The notes under the pieces: generated by a model | The model's database searches: none | What the model saw: only the letters and a program-made list of their open reading frames with translations | What the model was told of the DNA's origin: nothing | Translations under genes and position numbers: made by a program | Assembly: GCA_946624335.1 (NCBI GenBank) | Contig: CAMOSA010000140.1 | Span: forward strand, 1-6,357 | DNA: 6,357 nt | Source: an uncultured Prevotellaceae bacterium | Lineage (GTDB): Bacteria > Bacteroidota > Bacteroidia > Bacteroidales > Bacteroidaceae | Direction: 5' to 3' | Part shown: piece after piece, positions 1 to 5,091 of the stretch | Numbering within the stretch: the first letter of the stretch is position 1 | How the letters are laid out: every line of letters starts with the position of its first letter

Positions 1-170
1 TCCTGCTCGACGGGCAGATAGTCGGACACCGTATTCTTCTGCGTGATGCGTCCACGACGCGAGATGATACCGCTCTCGAAGAGCAAAGCTTCAGTCAGGG
101 TGGTTTTACCAGCCCCGTCACTGCCAAGCAAGGCAATGTTCTTGATTTCCTTCGTCTGATACGTTTTCAT
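1..170 (-). CDS. Elongation factor G paralog (EF-G2 type), N-terminal fragment
   Basis: Only the first 56 codons are in the window; the gene runs off the left edge. It begins MKTYQTKEIKNIALLGSDG and continues into a P-loop, GSDGAGKT (about residues 16-23), then a segment with NTVSDYLPVEQE (about 45-56). P-loop followed by a TVSDxxxxEQE block is the G-domain start of the translational GTPase EF-G, which moves tRNA and mRNA through the ribosome. The leader and the form of the P-loop (not the AHIDAGKTT of the housekeeping EF-G) match the Bacteroidota paralog often called EF-G2; a paralog of this kind in Bacteroides has been described as acting without GTPase activity, which cannot be judged from this fragment. 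The ATG at 170-168 is the only sensible start. It is transcribed divergently from hemW. No clear TAnnTTTG promoter is seen upstream of it. Confidence 0.85.
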   Translation of the reverse strand, partial: MKTYQTKEIKNIALLGSDGAGKTTLTEALLFESGIISRRGRITQKNTVSDYLPVEQ

Positions 171-297
171 AGACTTAATTTATTTAGTATTAGCTTATAA
201 GAATCTGATTTCTCAGCCTTGGGCGCACGCTCAAAGGCTTTATTCACACCAAATCGCCCGCAAGTTAGCAATAAATATTGAAACTCCTCTCATCTTT

Positions 298-330
298 TTT
301 GTTTTTTTTGCTAAAAAAGCATTATCTTTG
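298..330 (+). promoter_or_regulatory. Bacteroidota-type promoter for hemW
   Basis: A TTTG at 298-301 is followed after 21 nt by TATCTTTG at 323-330, an exact match to the -7 consensus TAnnTTTG used by the primary sigma factor of Bacteroidota. Transcription would start near 334-338, giving hemW an unusually long leader of about 220 nt that contains both heptamer arrays. The T-rich run between the elements makes the exact -33 position uncertain. Confidence 0.7.
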
Positions 331-433
331 TCCTCGAAACGACGAAAGCAGCCCTAATCCCCCCGCAGCAAAAAGCCCTCCGACCATTCCCCTCGAACTC
401 TGCTCGCTTCGCCCTGCCAAGAACCTTTCAGCC

Positions 434-468
434 TTCAACTCTCAACTCTCAACTTTCAACTCTCAACT
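434..468 (+). repeat. Heptamer array A, five units of YTCAACT
   Basis: Five perfect head-to-tail 7-bp units, in the order TTCAACT, CTCAACT, CTCAACT, TTCAACT, CTCAACT. The array is preceded by a block (405-424) that resembles the block before array B, so A and B look like a duplication of a larger unit. It lies in the predicted untranslated leader of hemW. Confidence 0.95.
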
Positions 469-489
469 CTCCGCTCGGCGCTTGCGACG

Positions 490-503
490 CTTCGCTTGCG
501 AAG
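490..503. repeat. Short palindrome between heptamer arrays
   Basis: CTTCGC, TT, GCGAAG is a perfect 6-bp inverted repeat with a 2-nt centre. It lies in the GC-rich spacer between arrays A and B and in RNA would form at most a tight small hairpin. The octamer GCTTGCGA occurs twice in the spacer (480-487 and 495-502). Confidence 0.7.
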
Positions 504-507
504 AACT

Positions 508-550
508 TTCAACTCTCAACTTTCAACTCTCAACTCTCAACTTTTCAACT
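508..550 (+). repeat. Heptamer array B, six units of YTCAACT, abutting the hemW start
   Basis: Five 7-bp units (TTCAACT, CTCAACT, TTCAACT, CTCAACT, CTCAACT) and a final unit lengthened by one T (543-550). The array ends four bases before the hemW ATG at 555, so it occupies the whole region where a ribosome contacts the leader. Loss or gain of a unit would change the sequence or spacing upstream of the start codon without changing the protein. Confidence 0.95.
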
Positions 551-554
551 TTCC

Positions 555-1751
555 ATGTCCGTCCTCTACATTCACATCCCCTTCTGTCGCACCCGCTGTG
601 CCTATTGCGACTTCTACTCGACGACACGCGAGGCCGAGCTGCCACGCTACGCCGACGCCCTCTGCTGTGAGATAGAGGAACGCCGCTGTGAGCTACCACA
701 CACACGTATTACCTCTATATATATCGGCGGCGGAACGCCATCGTTGCTCTCCCCCACCCTCTTAAATCGCATCCTCGACACCATCTATGCCCACTACGAC
801 ATCGACGCCGACGCCGAGGTGACCGTTGAGGTGAACCCCGACGACATCGTTCGCCTTTCGACAAGCCCCGACGACAACGGTCTGGCGGCGCTGCTTCGTC
901 CGAGGGGTAAGGCAGGCGGCGCCATCAACCGCATCTCACTCGGCATACAATCGTTCGACGACGGCCTGCTGAGGCTCATCCGCCGCCGCCACGATGCCGC
1001 CACCGCCATCCGCGCCGTCCAGGCCCTGCAGGCAATGGGCATTGACAACATCAGCATAGACCTCATCTACGGCCTGCCCAGCCAAACCATTGAACAGTGG
1101 GAGCACGACCTCGACATCGCCTTCTCGCTCAACATACAACACCTCTCGGCCTACGCCCTGAGCTATGAGCCCGGCACGGCACTGACCCGTTGGCGCGAAG
1201 AAGGACGGATCACCGAGGTGTCCGACGAGCTCAGCGTTGCAATGTTCAGGCGGCTCTGCCAGCGGGCCAGCAAAGCAGACTTCGAACATTACGAGATCTC
1301 CAACTTCTGTCGTCCGGGCTACCACTCACGTCACAACAGCAGCTACTGGACGGCCATACCTTACCTCGGCTTCGGCCCGGCAGCACATAGCTACGACGGC
1401 CAGCGCACACGCCGCGCCAACACACCATCGCTCGACGCCTACCTCAGCGCCTGGCTGGATGCCAAGTCCTCGCCAGCCCCTTACACTACGGAGACGCTGA
1501 CCGACGATGAGCTCTATGACGAAGCCGTCATGTGCGGCCTCCGCACAGCCGCCGGTATCGACCTCTCCGCTTTCAGCCGTCGCTTCGGTCAGCGACATCT
1601 CGACACCCTCCTTCGTGAAGCAGCCCCACACATCGTCGCCCATCGTCTCCTCCTGTTGCCCGAGAATGCCAAGCCACACACCCATCTGCGCATCGCCGAG
1701 CCGTCGTGGATGGTCGCCGACGACATCATGAGCGACCTCATGACCTCGTAA
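555..1751 (+). CDS. hemW: Radical SAM heme chaperone HemW (HemN-like)
   Basis: The 398-residue product is a cytoplasmic radical SAM protein of the HemW family, which binds heme and a 4Fe-4S cluster and is thought to deliver heme to target proteins. The cluster motif CRTRCAYC is at Cys11, Cys15 and Cys18; the following DF rather than a fourth Cys separates it from true oxygen-independent coproporphyrinogen oxidase HemN. Other family marks are GGGTPS (58-63), ISIDLIYGLP (166-175), HYEISNF (245-251) and the HemW signature HNxxYW (HNSSYW, 260-265), followed by LGFGPAAHSY. The C-terminal HemN-type domain extends to the end. It is slightly longer than the usual 370-385 residues; extra residues lie around 101-123, before INRISLGIQSF. 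The ATG at 555 is chosen because MSVLYIHIPFC is the family's standard N-terminus. No Shine-Dalgarno is present; the leader is pyrimidine-rich heptamer repeat. Older annotation may call it coproporphyrinogen III oxidase. Confidence 0.95.
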   Translation: MSVLYIHIPFCRTRCAYCDFYSTTREAELPRYADALCCEIEERRCELPHTRITSIYIGGGTPSLLSPTLLNRILDTIYAHYDIDADAEVTVEVNPDDIVRLSTSPDDNGLAALLRPRGKAGGAINRISLGIQSFDDGLLRLIRRRHDAATAIRAVQALQAMGIDNISIDLIYGLPSQTIEQWEHDLDIAFSLNIQHLSAYALSYEPGTALTRWREEGRITEVSDELSVAMFRRLCQRASKADFEHYEISNFCRPGYHSRHNSSYWTAIPYLGFGPAAHSYDGQRTRRANTPSLDAYLSAWLDAKSSPAPYTTETLTDDELYDEAVMCGLRTAAGIDLSAFSRRFGQRHLDTLLREAAPHIVAHRLLLLPENAKPHTHLRIAEPSWMVADDIMSDLMTS

Positions 1752-1762
1752 CCTCACAACCT

Positions 1763-1802
1763 AAAAAAAATATTTTGTTCCAAACAGACTACAGACTACA
1801 GC
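1763..1802 (+). repeat. Dispersed element AAAAAATATTTT...GACTACA x2, copy 1
   Basis: An A8 run leading into TATTTT is followed, after about 9 nt, by CAGACTACAGACTACAGC, which contains two 7-bp units of GACTACA. The same combination recurs at 4627-4664 in the same orientation. Here it fills most of the 68-nt gap between hemW and the glycosidase gene and ends 18 nt before the latter's ATG. TATTTTG at 1771-1777 is one base short of a TAnnTTTG promoter element, so promoter function is possible but not supported. Confidence 0.8.
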
Positions 1803-1819
1803 CGAACAGTCAATCGAAA

Positions 1820-3700
1820 ATGAAGAAGGATATGAGAATAAAGGCATTGCTGACTTTCATCATCTGCGCGCTTGCCGCAAACGCTCAAGTCGTGGACATC
1901 ATGCCGGACACGTGGGTGGCAACGGATGCCCTCGGCCGCGTGATGCCGACCGCGGAGGAGGCGCCGCTGCGGACGGACAAGCAGCGCACGGTGGGTATCT
2001 TCTACATCACCTGGCACGACGAGGGGAAATACAACCTCAAGGCGCCTTACGGAGGCGACGTGACACGCACGCTGCAGGAGGCTCCCGAGGCACGCCTCGA
2101 TGCCTACCACCCGGCTTGGAAGGAGTGGAGCCTGCACTGGGGCGAGCCGGAGGCGGGCTACTTCCTCAGTCAGGACCGCTGGCTCATACGTCGCGACCTG
2201 TCGATGCTGGCTGATGCCGGCGTGGACGTGCTGATCCTCGATGTGACGAATGCGGTGCGCTACTGGGACGAGTGGGCGGTGCTGTTTGACGAGATGGCCA
2301 AGATGAGGGCACTTGGCAACAGCGTGCCGCAGTTCTGCTTCTGGGCGTTCAACGGAGCCGTGGTGAGCGTGGTGACGGACCTCTACGAACGGATCTATAA
2401 GAAAGAGGTGGTGCGGGACTTCTGGTTCATGTGGGACGGCAAGCCGCTGCTGCTCTACAACGCCGAGCCCGACCACGACGCCAATGGCAGCGGCTACGAG
2501 GCAGGCCGCTATCCGCAGGAGGTGCTGGAGTTCTTCACGCTGAGGAATATGTGGTGGGGCTACTATGAATGGGGCGGGCATCGCTACGTCGGCACCGAGG
2601 ACAACTGGAGCTTCGGCTATGAGATGAACGACGTGCGCGTGGCAGGGATGACACCCAAAGACCTGGCATCGCGCCACAAAGGACGGTTGGAGGAGATGGC
2701 GGTGACGCCTGCGCAGCACCCGATAAGCATCACGGGCAAGAGCTGGCGACGCGAGACAAAGGAGCCGGCGTTGAACCAGTGGGACATGCCGGACTCGGCC
2801 TACGTGCCATGGCTAGGGCGCACGGTGGCTCACCCCGAGGGCTACGGCATTTATTTCCAGGACCGCTGGGACGAGGCGCTCGCCGTGGATCCTGACTTCA
2901 TCTACGTGAACGACTGGAACGAATGGACGGCGGGCAAGTACCGCTCGGGCCTCGCCCCGGGCAGCGAGACGGAGCCTGGTCCCACCACGTTCCTCGGGCG
3001 CGAGAACCCGTTCTACTTCGTGGATCAGTACAACGCGGAGTTCAATCGCACCATACAGCCTATGCGCGGCGGCTACACGGACAACTACTATATGCAGCTG
3101 GTGCAGAACATAAGGCGCTACAAGGGTGTGCGTCCCCAACAGGTGGCGCGCGGCAGAAACGCAGTGGTCAGCTACCGCGACACACGGGGCGACGTATTGC
3201 ACCGCGACCACAACGGCTACGGCGGACTGCACTACACCGACTCCACTGGGCGCAACGACATCGTAGAGTGCAGGGTGAAGGTGACGCGTAAGTTTATTGT
3301 GTTTGAAGCGGTGACGGCAGATACACTGACGCCCTGCACGGACAGGAACTGGATGCTGCTGTACATGGATTCTCACCCCTCAACCTCAGCGGCCCAAGGC
3401 GCGGAGCAAGGGAGCAATGGTCTGGGCTTCGACTTCATGGTGAAGGATAGTATTTTGTACCGCTGCGGCGATGCCAAGGGCCAGTGGCTGGCGGTGACGT
3501 CCGTAGAGCGTGAGATCACCGGCAACAGCCTCATCCTGAAGGTGCCACGCAAGGCACTCGGACTAAGGAAGCGCCCCTTTTCGCTGGAGTTCAAGTGGGC
3601 AGACAACCCATCCGACCCCTACGATATCATATCCATTAGCACCACGGGCGACACGGCACCGAATCGAAGATTCAGATATAAGTTGAGAGTTGAAAGTTGA
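1820..3700 (+). CDS. Secreted glycoside hydrolase, family 71/99-like, with C-terminal beta-sandwich domain
   Basis: The 626-residue product starts with a signal peptide (MKKDMRIKALLTFIICALAANA, cleavage likely before QVV; no lipobox), so it should act in the periplasm or outside. Residues about 45-400 look like the (beta/alpha)8 domain of GH71/99-like proteins of Bacteroidota: FYITWHDEG (61-69), AGVDVLILDVTN with Asp141, and FIYVNDWNEWTAG with Glu368. Residues about 455-626 (SYRDTRGD, RDHNGYGG, TGRNDIVE, NWMLLYMD, LEFKWADNP) resemble the CBM9/DOMON-like sandwich that often follows this domain. The substrate is unknown; GH99 relatives cleave alpha-mannosides. The start is ATG 1820, with ATG 1832 as alternative; an upstream frame to 1706 overlaps hemW and hides the signal peptide. 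The last residues LRVES and the TGA are encoded by the heptamer array at 3681. No SusC/SusD genes lie nearby, so it is not in an evident polysaccharide utilization locus. Confidence 0.85.
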   Translation: MKKDMRIKALLTFIICALAANAQVVDIMPDTWVATDALGRVMPTAEEAPLRTDKQRTVGIFYITWHDEGKYNLKAPYGGDVTRTLQEAPEARLDAYHPAWKEWSLHWGEPEAGYFLSQDRWLIRRDLSMLADAGVDVLILDVTNAVRYWDEWAVLFDEMAKMRALGNSVPQFCFWAFNGAVVSVVTDLYERIYKKEVVRDFWFMWDGKPLLLYNAEPDHDANGSGYEAGRYPQEVLEFFTLRNMWWGYYEWGGHRYVGTEDNWSFGYEMNDVRVAGMTPKDLASRHKGRLEEMAVTPAQHPISITGKSWRRETKEPALNQWDMPDSAYVPWLGRTVAHPEGYGIYFQDRWDEALAVDPDFIYVNDWNEWTAGKYRSGLAPGSETEPGPTTFLGRENPFYFVDQYNAEFNRTIQPMRGGYTDNYYMQLVQNIRRYKGVRPQQVARGRNAVVSYRDTRGDVLHRDHNGYGGLHYTDSTGRNDIVECRVKVTRKFIVFEAVTADTLTPCTDRNWMLLYMDSHPSTSAAQGAEQGSNGLGFDFMVKDSILYRCGDAKGQWLAVTSVEREITGNSLILKVPRKALGLRKRPFSLEFKWADNPSDPYDIISISTTGDTAPNRRFRYKLRVES

Positions 3701-3743
3701 GAGTTGAAAGTTGAGAGTTGAAAGTTGAGAGTTGAGAGTTGAA
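3681..3743 (+). repeat. Heptamer array C, nine units of AGTTGAR, overlapping the glycosidase stop codon
   Basis: Nine uninterrupted 7-bp units alternating mostly AGTTGAG and AGTTGAA. This is the reverse complement of arrays A and B, so the same element lies in inverted orientation about 3.2 kb away. The glycosidase stop codon TGA (3698-3700) is inside the third unit. On the complementary strand the array is preceded by GCAGAAGCGCT, comparable to GCGAAGAACT before array B, which suggests the GC-rich preface is part of the element. Confidence 0.95.
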
Positions 3744-3796
3744 AGCGCTTCTGCGTTGAAATAAATGAGGTAAAGACGCTCTGAGCTATCTTTGGT

Positions 3797-3820
3797 ATTC
3801 ACACTAAATCCAATAGAGCC
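3797..3820. repeat. Dispersed motif ATTCACACYAA..., copy 2
   Basis: A 24-nt segment from ATTCACACTAAATC to AATAGAGCC matches 5068-5091 at 20 of 24 positions, and its first part matches 241-255 (14 of 15 when the preceding T is included). All three are intergenic and in the same orientation. Confidence 0.6.
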
Positions 3821-3823
3821 TTT

Positions 3824-3853
3824 TAATATTTCAATTTGATAATATTTCAATTT
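3824..3853. repeat. AT-rich direct repeat, period 16
   Basis: TAATATTTCAATTT occurs at 3824-3837 and again, identically, at 3840-3853, separated by two bases. It lies immediately downstream of the stop codon of the minus-strand ORF6N remnant, between two convergent reading frames. Confidence 0.85.
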
Positions 3854-4247
3854 TCATTGTTTCCCTCCTTCTCCCTCCTCTTCCTCCTGAATGAAGCCTA
3901 TTCGTCTGCGGGGCTTGGGTGAAGGAGCACTGGACTGCAGCGCTGCCAGCGACTGGTTGATGAGTTCCAGCTGCATACGTGTGTCCTCATTGATCTCGTT
4001 CTGGTCGGCAAGTATCTCCTCGATATCCAGCTTCAACTCTTCGAAGTCGCGACGCAGTTGGGCCACGTCGGCGTTGGGAGCAGGAAGAGTAGCGGCCATG
4101 TGGCGCAGTTCCACAAAGGCGCGCATGATGCCGATATTCATCTGTATGGCCAATGGTGAACGAAGCACACTGCTGAGCATAGCCACACCAAGCTCAGTGA
4201 AAGCGTAGGGCAAATATTTTGGGTGCTTCCCACGTCCTTTCTTTAAG

Positions 4248-4262
4248 ATCACAAATTGTGAT
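4248..4262. repeat. 15-bp palindrome ATCACAA-A-TTGTGAT
   Basis: Perfect 7-bp arms around a single central base, within the ORF6N remnant. A near copy lies at 4302-4316 with 54 bp between starts. On the coding strand the two encode SQFVI and SQNVI, so they probably reflect duplicated codons and need not be operators. Confidence 0.7.
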
Positions 4263-4301
4263 GTTAAAAGTTCTTCTTGCTGATTATCAGGCTGACTTGA
4301 A

Positions 4302-4316
4302 ATCACATTTTGTGAT
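4302..4316. repeat. 15-bp palindrome ATCACA-TTT-TGTGAT
   Basis: 6-bp perfect arms with a 3-nt centre; second member of the pair described at 4248. It encodes SQNVI in the ORF6N remnant. Confidence 0.65.
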
Positions 4317-4402
4317 ATCCAATTTTCTAATGCCGCACTTTGCGATTTCAAAATCTCCAATTCGCTGCGTGTCAACTGAAACATGAAATCCTCAGGGATC
4401 AC

Positions 4403-4615
4403 AAAGGACTCATCAAAGACTCAGTTACCGAGGAATTCTCGGCAACTGTTTCGGACGGGAAAAACTTCATGACGCAGTTCTACAACCTCGATGCTATCAT
4501 CAGCGTTGGCTACCGCGTAAACTCAGTTCGAGCCACCCAACTCCGTCAATGAGCTACAAGTGTCCTTTGCGAGTTTGCAACCCGTGGTTATGTGCTTGAC
4601 AAGCAACGTGGATAA
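4403..4615 (+). pseudogene. RhuM-like protein remnant, truncated at both ends and with an in-frame stop
   Basis: In the frame running from about 4412 the translation DSVTEEFSATVSDGKNF, then FYNLDAIISVGYRVNSVRAT, is the core of RhuM-family proteins, a widespread accessory family first named in Salmonella whose function is not settled. After RATQLRQ comes TGA (4550-4552), and the same frame resumes with ATSVLCEFATRGYVLDKQRG before TAA at 4613-4615. Family members have Trp at the TGA position (RQWATSVL), so a TGG-to-TGA change is the simplest reading. The N-terminal 60 or so residues, which carry the helix-turn-helix-like part, are absent, and the large C-terminal region (normally more than 150 residues) is also lost. 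It faces the ORF6N remnant head to head; at its right end the dispersed element at 4627 begins within about 12 nt of the frame's stop codon. Confidence 0.8.
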
Positions 4616-4626
4616 AACCGAAAGAG

Positions 4627-4664
4627 GAAAAAATATTTTTTCAAGATAGACTACAGACTACAGC
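4627..4664 (+). repeat. Dispersed element AAAAAATATTTT...GACTACA x2, copy 2
   Basis: AAAAAATATTTTTT, a short variable stretch, then AGACTACAGACTACAGC. The 12-bp AT block and the 17-bp heptamer block are both identical to copy 1 at 1763-1802, while the 8-9 nt between them differ. It lies at the 3' break of the rhuM remnant. Confidence 0.8.
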
Positions 4665-4701
4665 GGGAAGGTTGCAATCTATTGATTCTGATGAAAATTC
4701 T

Positions 4702-4727
4702 AATTCGTCCGCCATGACGGACGAATT
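4702..4727. repeat. Inverted repeat, 10-bp arms and 6-nt loop
   Basis: AATTCGTCCG, ccatga, CGGACGAATT is a perfect 10-bp stem. An outer 7-bp pair (ATCTATT at 4677-4683 with AATAGAT at 4731-4737) could close a larger structure around it. No T-run follows on the plus strand, so it is not a clear rho-independent terminator. Confidence 0.85.
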
Positions 4728-4741
4728 GGGAATAGATAAAT

Positions 4742-4759
4742 CGACAAGCATACTTGTCG
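4742..4759. repeat. Inverted repeat, 7-bp arms and 4-nt loop
   Basis: CGACAAG, cata, CTTGTCG is a perfect stem 14 nt downstream of the previous hairpin. It is not followed by a T-run. Confidence 0.8.
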
Positions 4760-4989
4760 GATTGCCACACACCCCTGCATATACACAAGTCAAAACAAAT
4801 CTTTGACACAAACAAAATCCCAATGTATCTTGAATGCTTGATGAACGAAAAAGCCACCGTTGAAGGACGAGGGCGACCTGAATGTCTTCACAACGGAATA
4901 ATCCTTATTGTGCGCTCGACCCTGGTCGCTTGACACTTCAAGAATTGCTGAAATTCGAGGGCCGCTCGGTTCGGAGAGACGCTTCACAC

Positions 4990-5026
4990 TTGAAGAATGG
5001 ACACTTCATCAATCATCATTCTTCAA
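4990..5026. repeat. Inverted repeat, 10-bp arms and 17-nt loop
   Basis: TTGAAGAATG (4990-4999) is the exact reverse complement of CATTCTTCAA (5017-5026). The right arm falls within the 14-bp tandem pair at 5005-5032. Confidence 0.75.
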
Positions 5027-5032
5027 TCATCA
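5005..5032. repeat. Two tandem 14-bp units TTCWTCAATCATCA
   Basis: TTCATCAATCATCA is followed directly by TTCTTCAATCATCA, with one difference. The 14-bp period is twice that of the heptamer arrays, but the sequence is different. Confidence 0.7.
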
Positions 5033-5067
5033 ATTGTCCCTGCCTGCGTAATCTGGCAAATACGTTA

Positions 5068-5091
5068 ATTCACACCAAGACCAATAGAACC
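5068..5091. repeat. Dispersed motif ATTCACACYAA..., copy 3
   Basis: Matches 3797-3820 at 20 of 24 positions, keeping ATTCACAC and CCAATAGA. It lies about 50 nt downstream of the kinase-like gene's stop codon, as seen on the minus strand. Confidence 0.6.

Larger units (their letters stand above)
171..554. other. Divergent intergenic region between EF-G paralog and hemW
   Basis: This 384-nt stretch holds no convincing gene. From left to right it contains an AT-rich leader of the minus-strand EF-G paralog, one copy of the short motif TATTCACACCAAATC (241-255), the hemW promoter (298-330), a C-rich stretch (355-400) and two heptamer arrays (434-468 and 508-550) separated by a GC-rich spacer with a small palindrome at 490-503. 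An open frame from 278 is rich in Leu, Ser, Asn and Gln only because it translates the heptamers, and I do not accept it. Confidence 0.75.
3854..4402 (-). pseudogene. ORF6N-domain protein, 5'-truncated
   Basis: The remaining 182 residues match the second half of an ORF6N DNA-binding domain: PEDFMFQLTRSELEILKSQ, then KYLPYAFTELGVAMLSSVL (about 62-80) and IQMNIGIMRAFVELR. A coiled-coil-like stretch (about 113-155, ADVAQLRRDFEELKLDIEEIL...) and a basic then Glu-rich tail follow. ORF6N proteins are common accessory regulators or antirepressor-like proteins in phages and Bacteroidota. The first part of the domain, normally 50-60 residues ending in RFPEDFMFQL, is missing: upstream of codon 1 the frame reads VFDESF and then a stop, with no ATG. 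Translation could only start at GTG 4402 or at the internal ATG 4384. Residues about 20-55 contain an extra segment with repeated SQxx units. At its 5' end it abuts a rhuM remnant on the other strand. I treat it as a decaying gene, though a short product cannot be excluded. Confidence 0.75.

Noticed and set aside
434..550. CRISPR array
   Set aside because: Units are 7 bp with no spacers and no cas genes are present; this is a simple tandem repeat.
278..670. Plus-strand open frame of 130 codons over the hemW leader
   Set aside because: It translates the heptamer arrays into low-complexity peptide and overlaps the conserved HemW N-terminus in another frame.
1706..1819. Upstream extension of the glycosidase frame inside hemW
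   Set aside because: It would bury the clear signal peptide that begins at 1820 behind 38 unrelated residues and overlap hemW.
1796..2719. Long minus-strand open frame of 307 codons, antisense to the glycosidase
   Set aside because: It is His/Arg/Val-rich shadow coding of a GC-rich gene, with no family motif.
3787..3794. TATCTTTG on the plus strand, an exact -7 promoter match
   Set aside because: No TTTG at 19-21 nt upstream and no plus-strand gene follows; it would run antisense into the ORF6N remnant.
4600..4803. Plus-strand frame through the GACTACA element to LVGLPHTPAYTQVKTNL
   Set aside because: It looks protein-like in parts but has no plausible start except an internal ATG, and it includes two perfect hairpins; not supported as a gene.
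4823..4933. 36-codon plus-strand frame starting ATGTATCTTGAATGC
   Set aside because: It is short, lacks any recognised motif and lies in a repeat-rich region; it looks like chance or remnant sequence.
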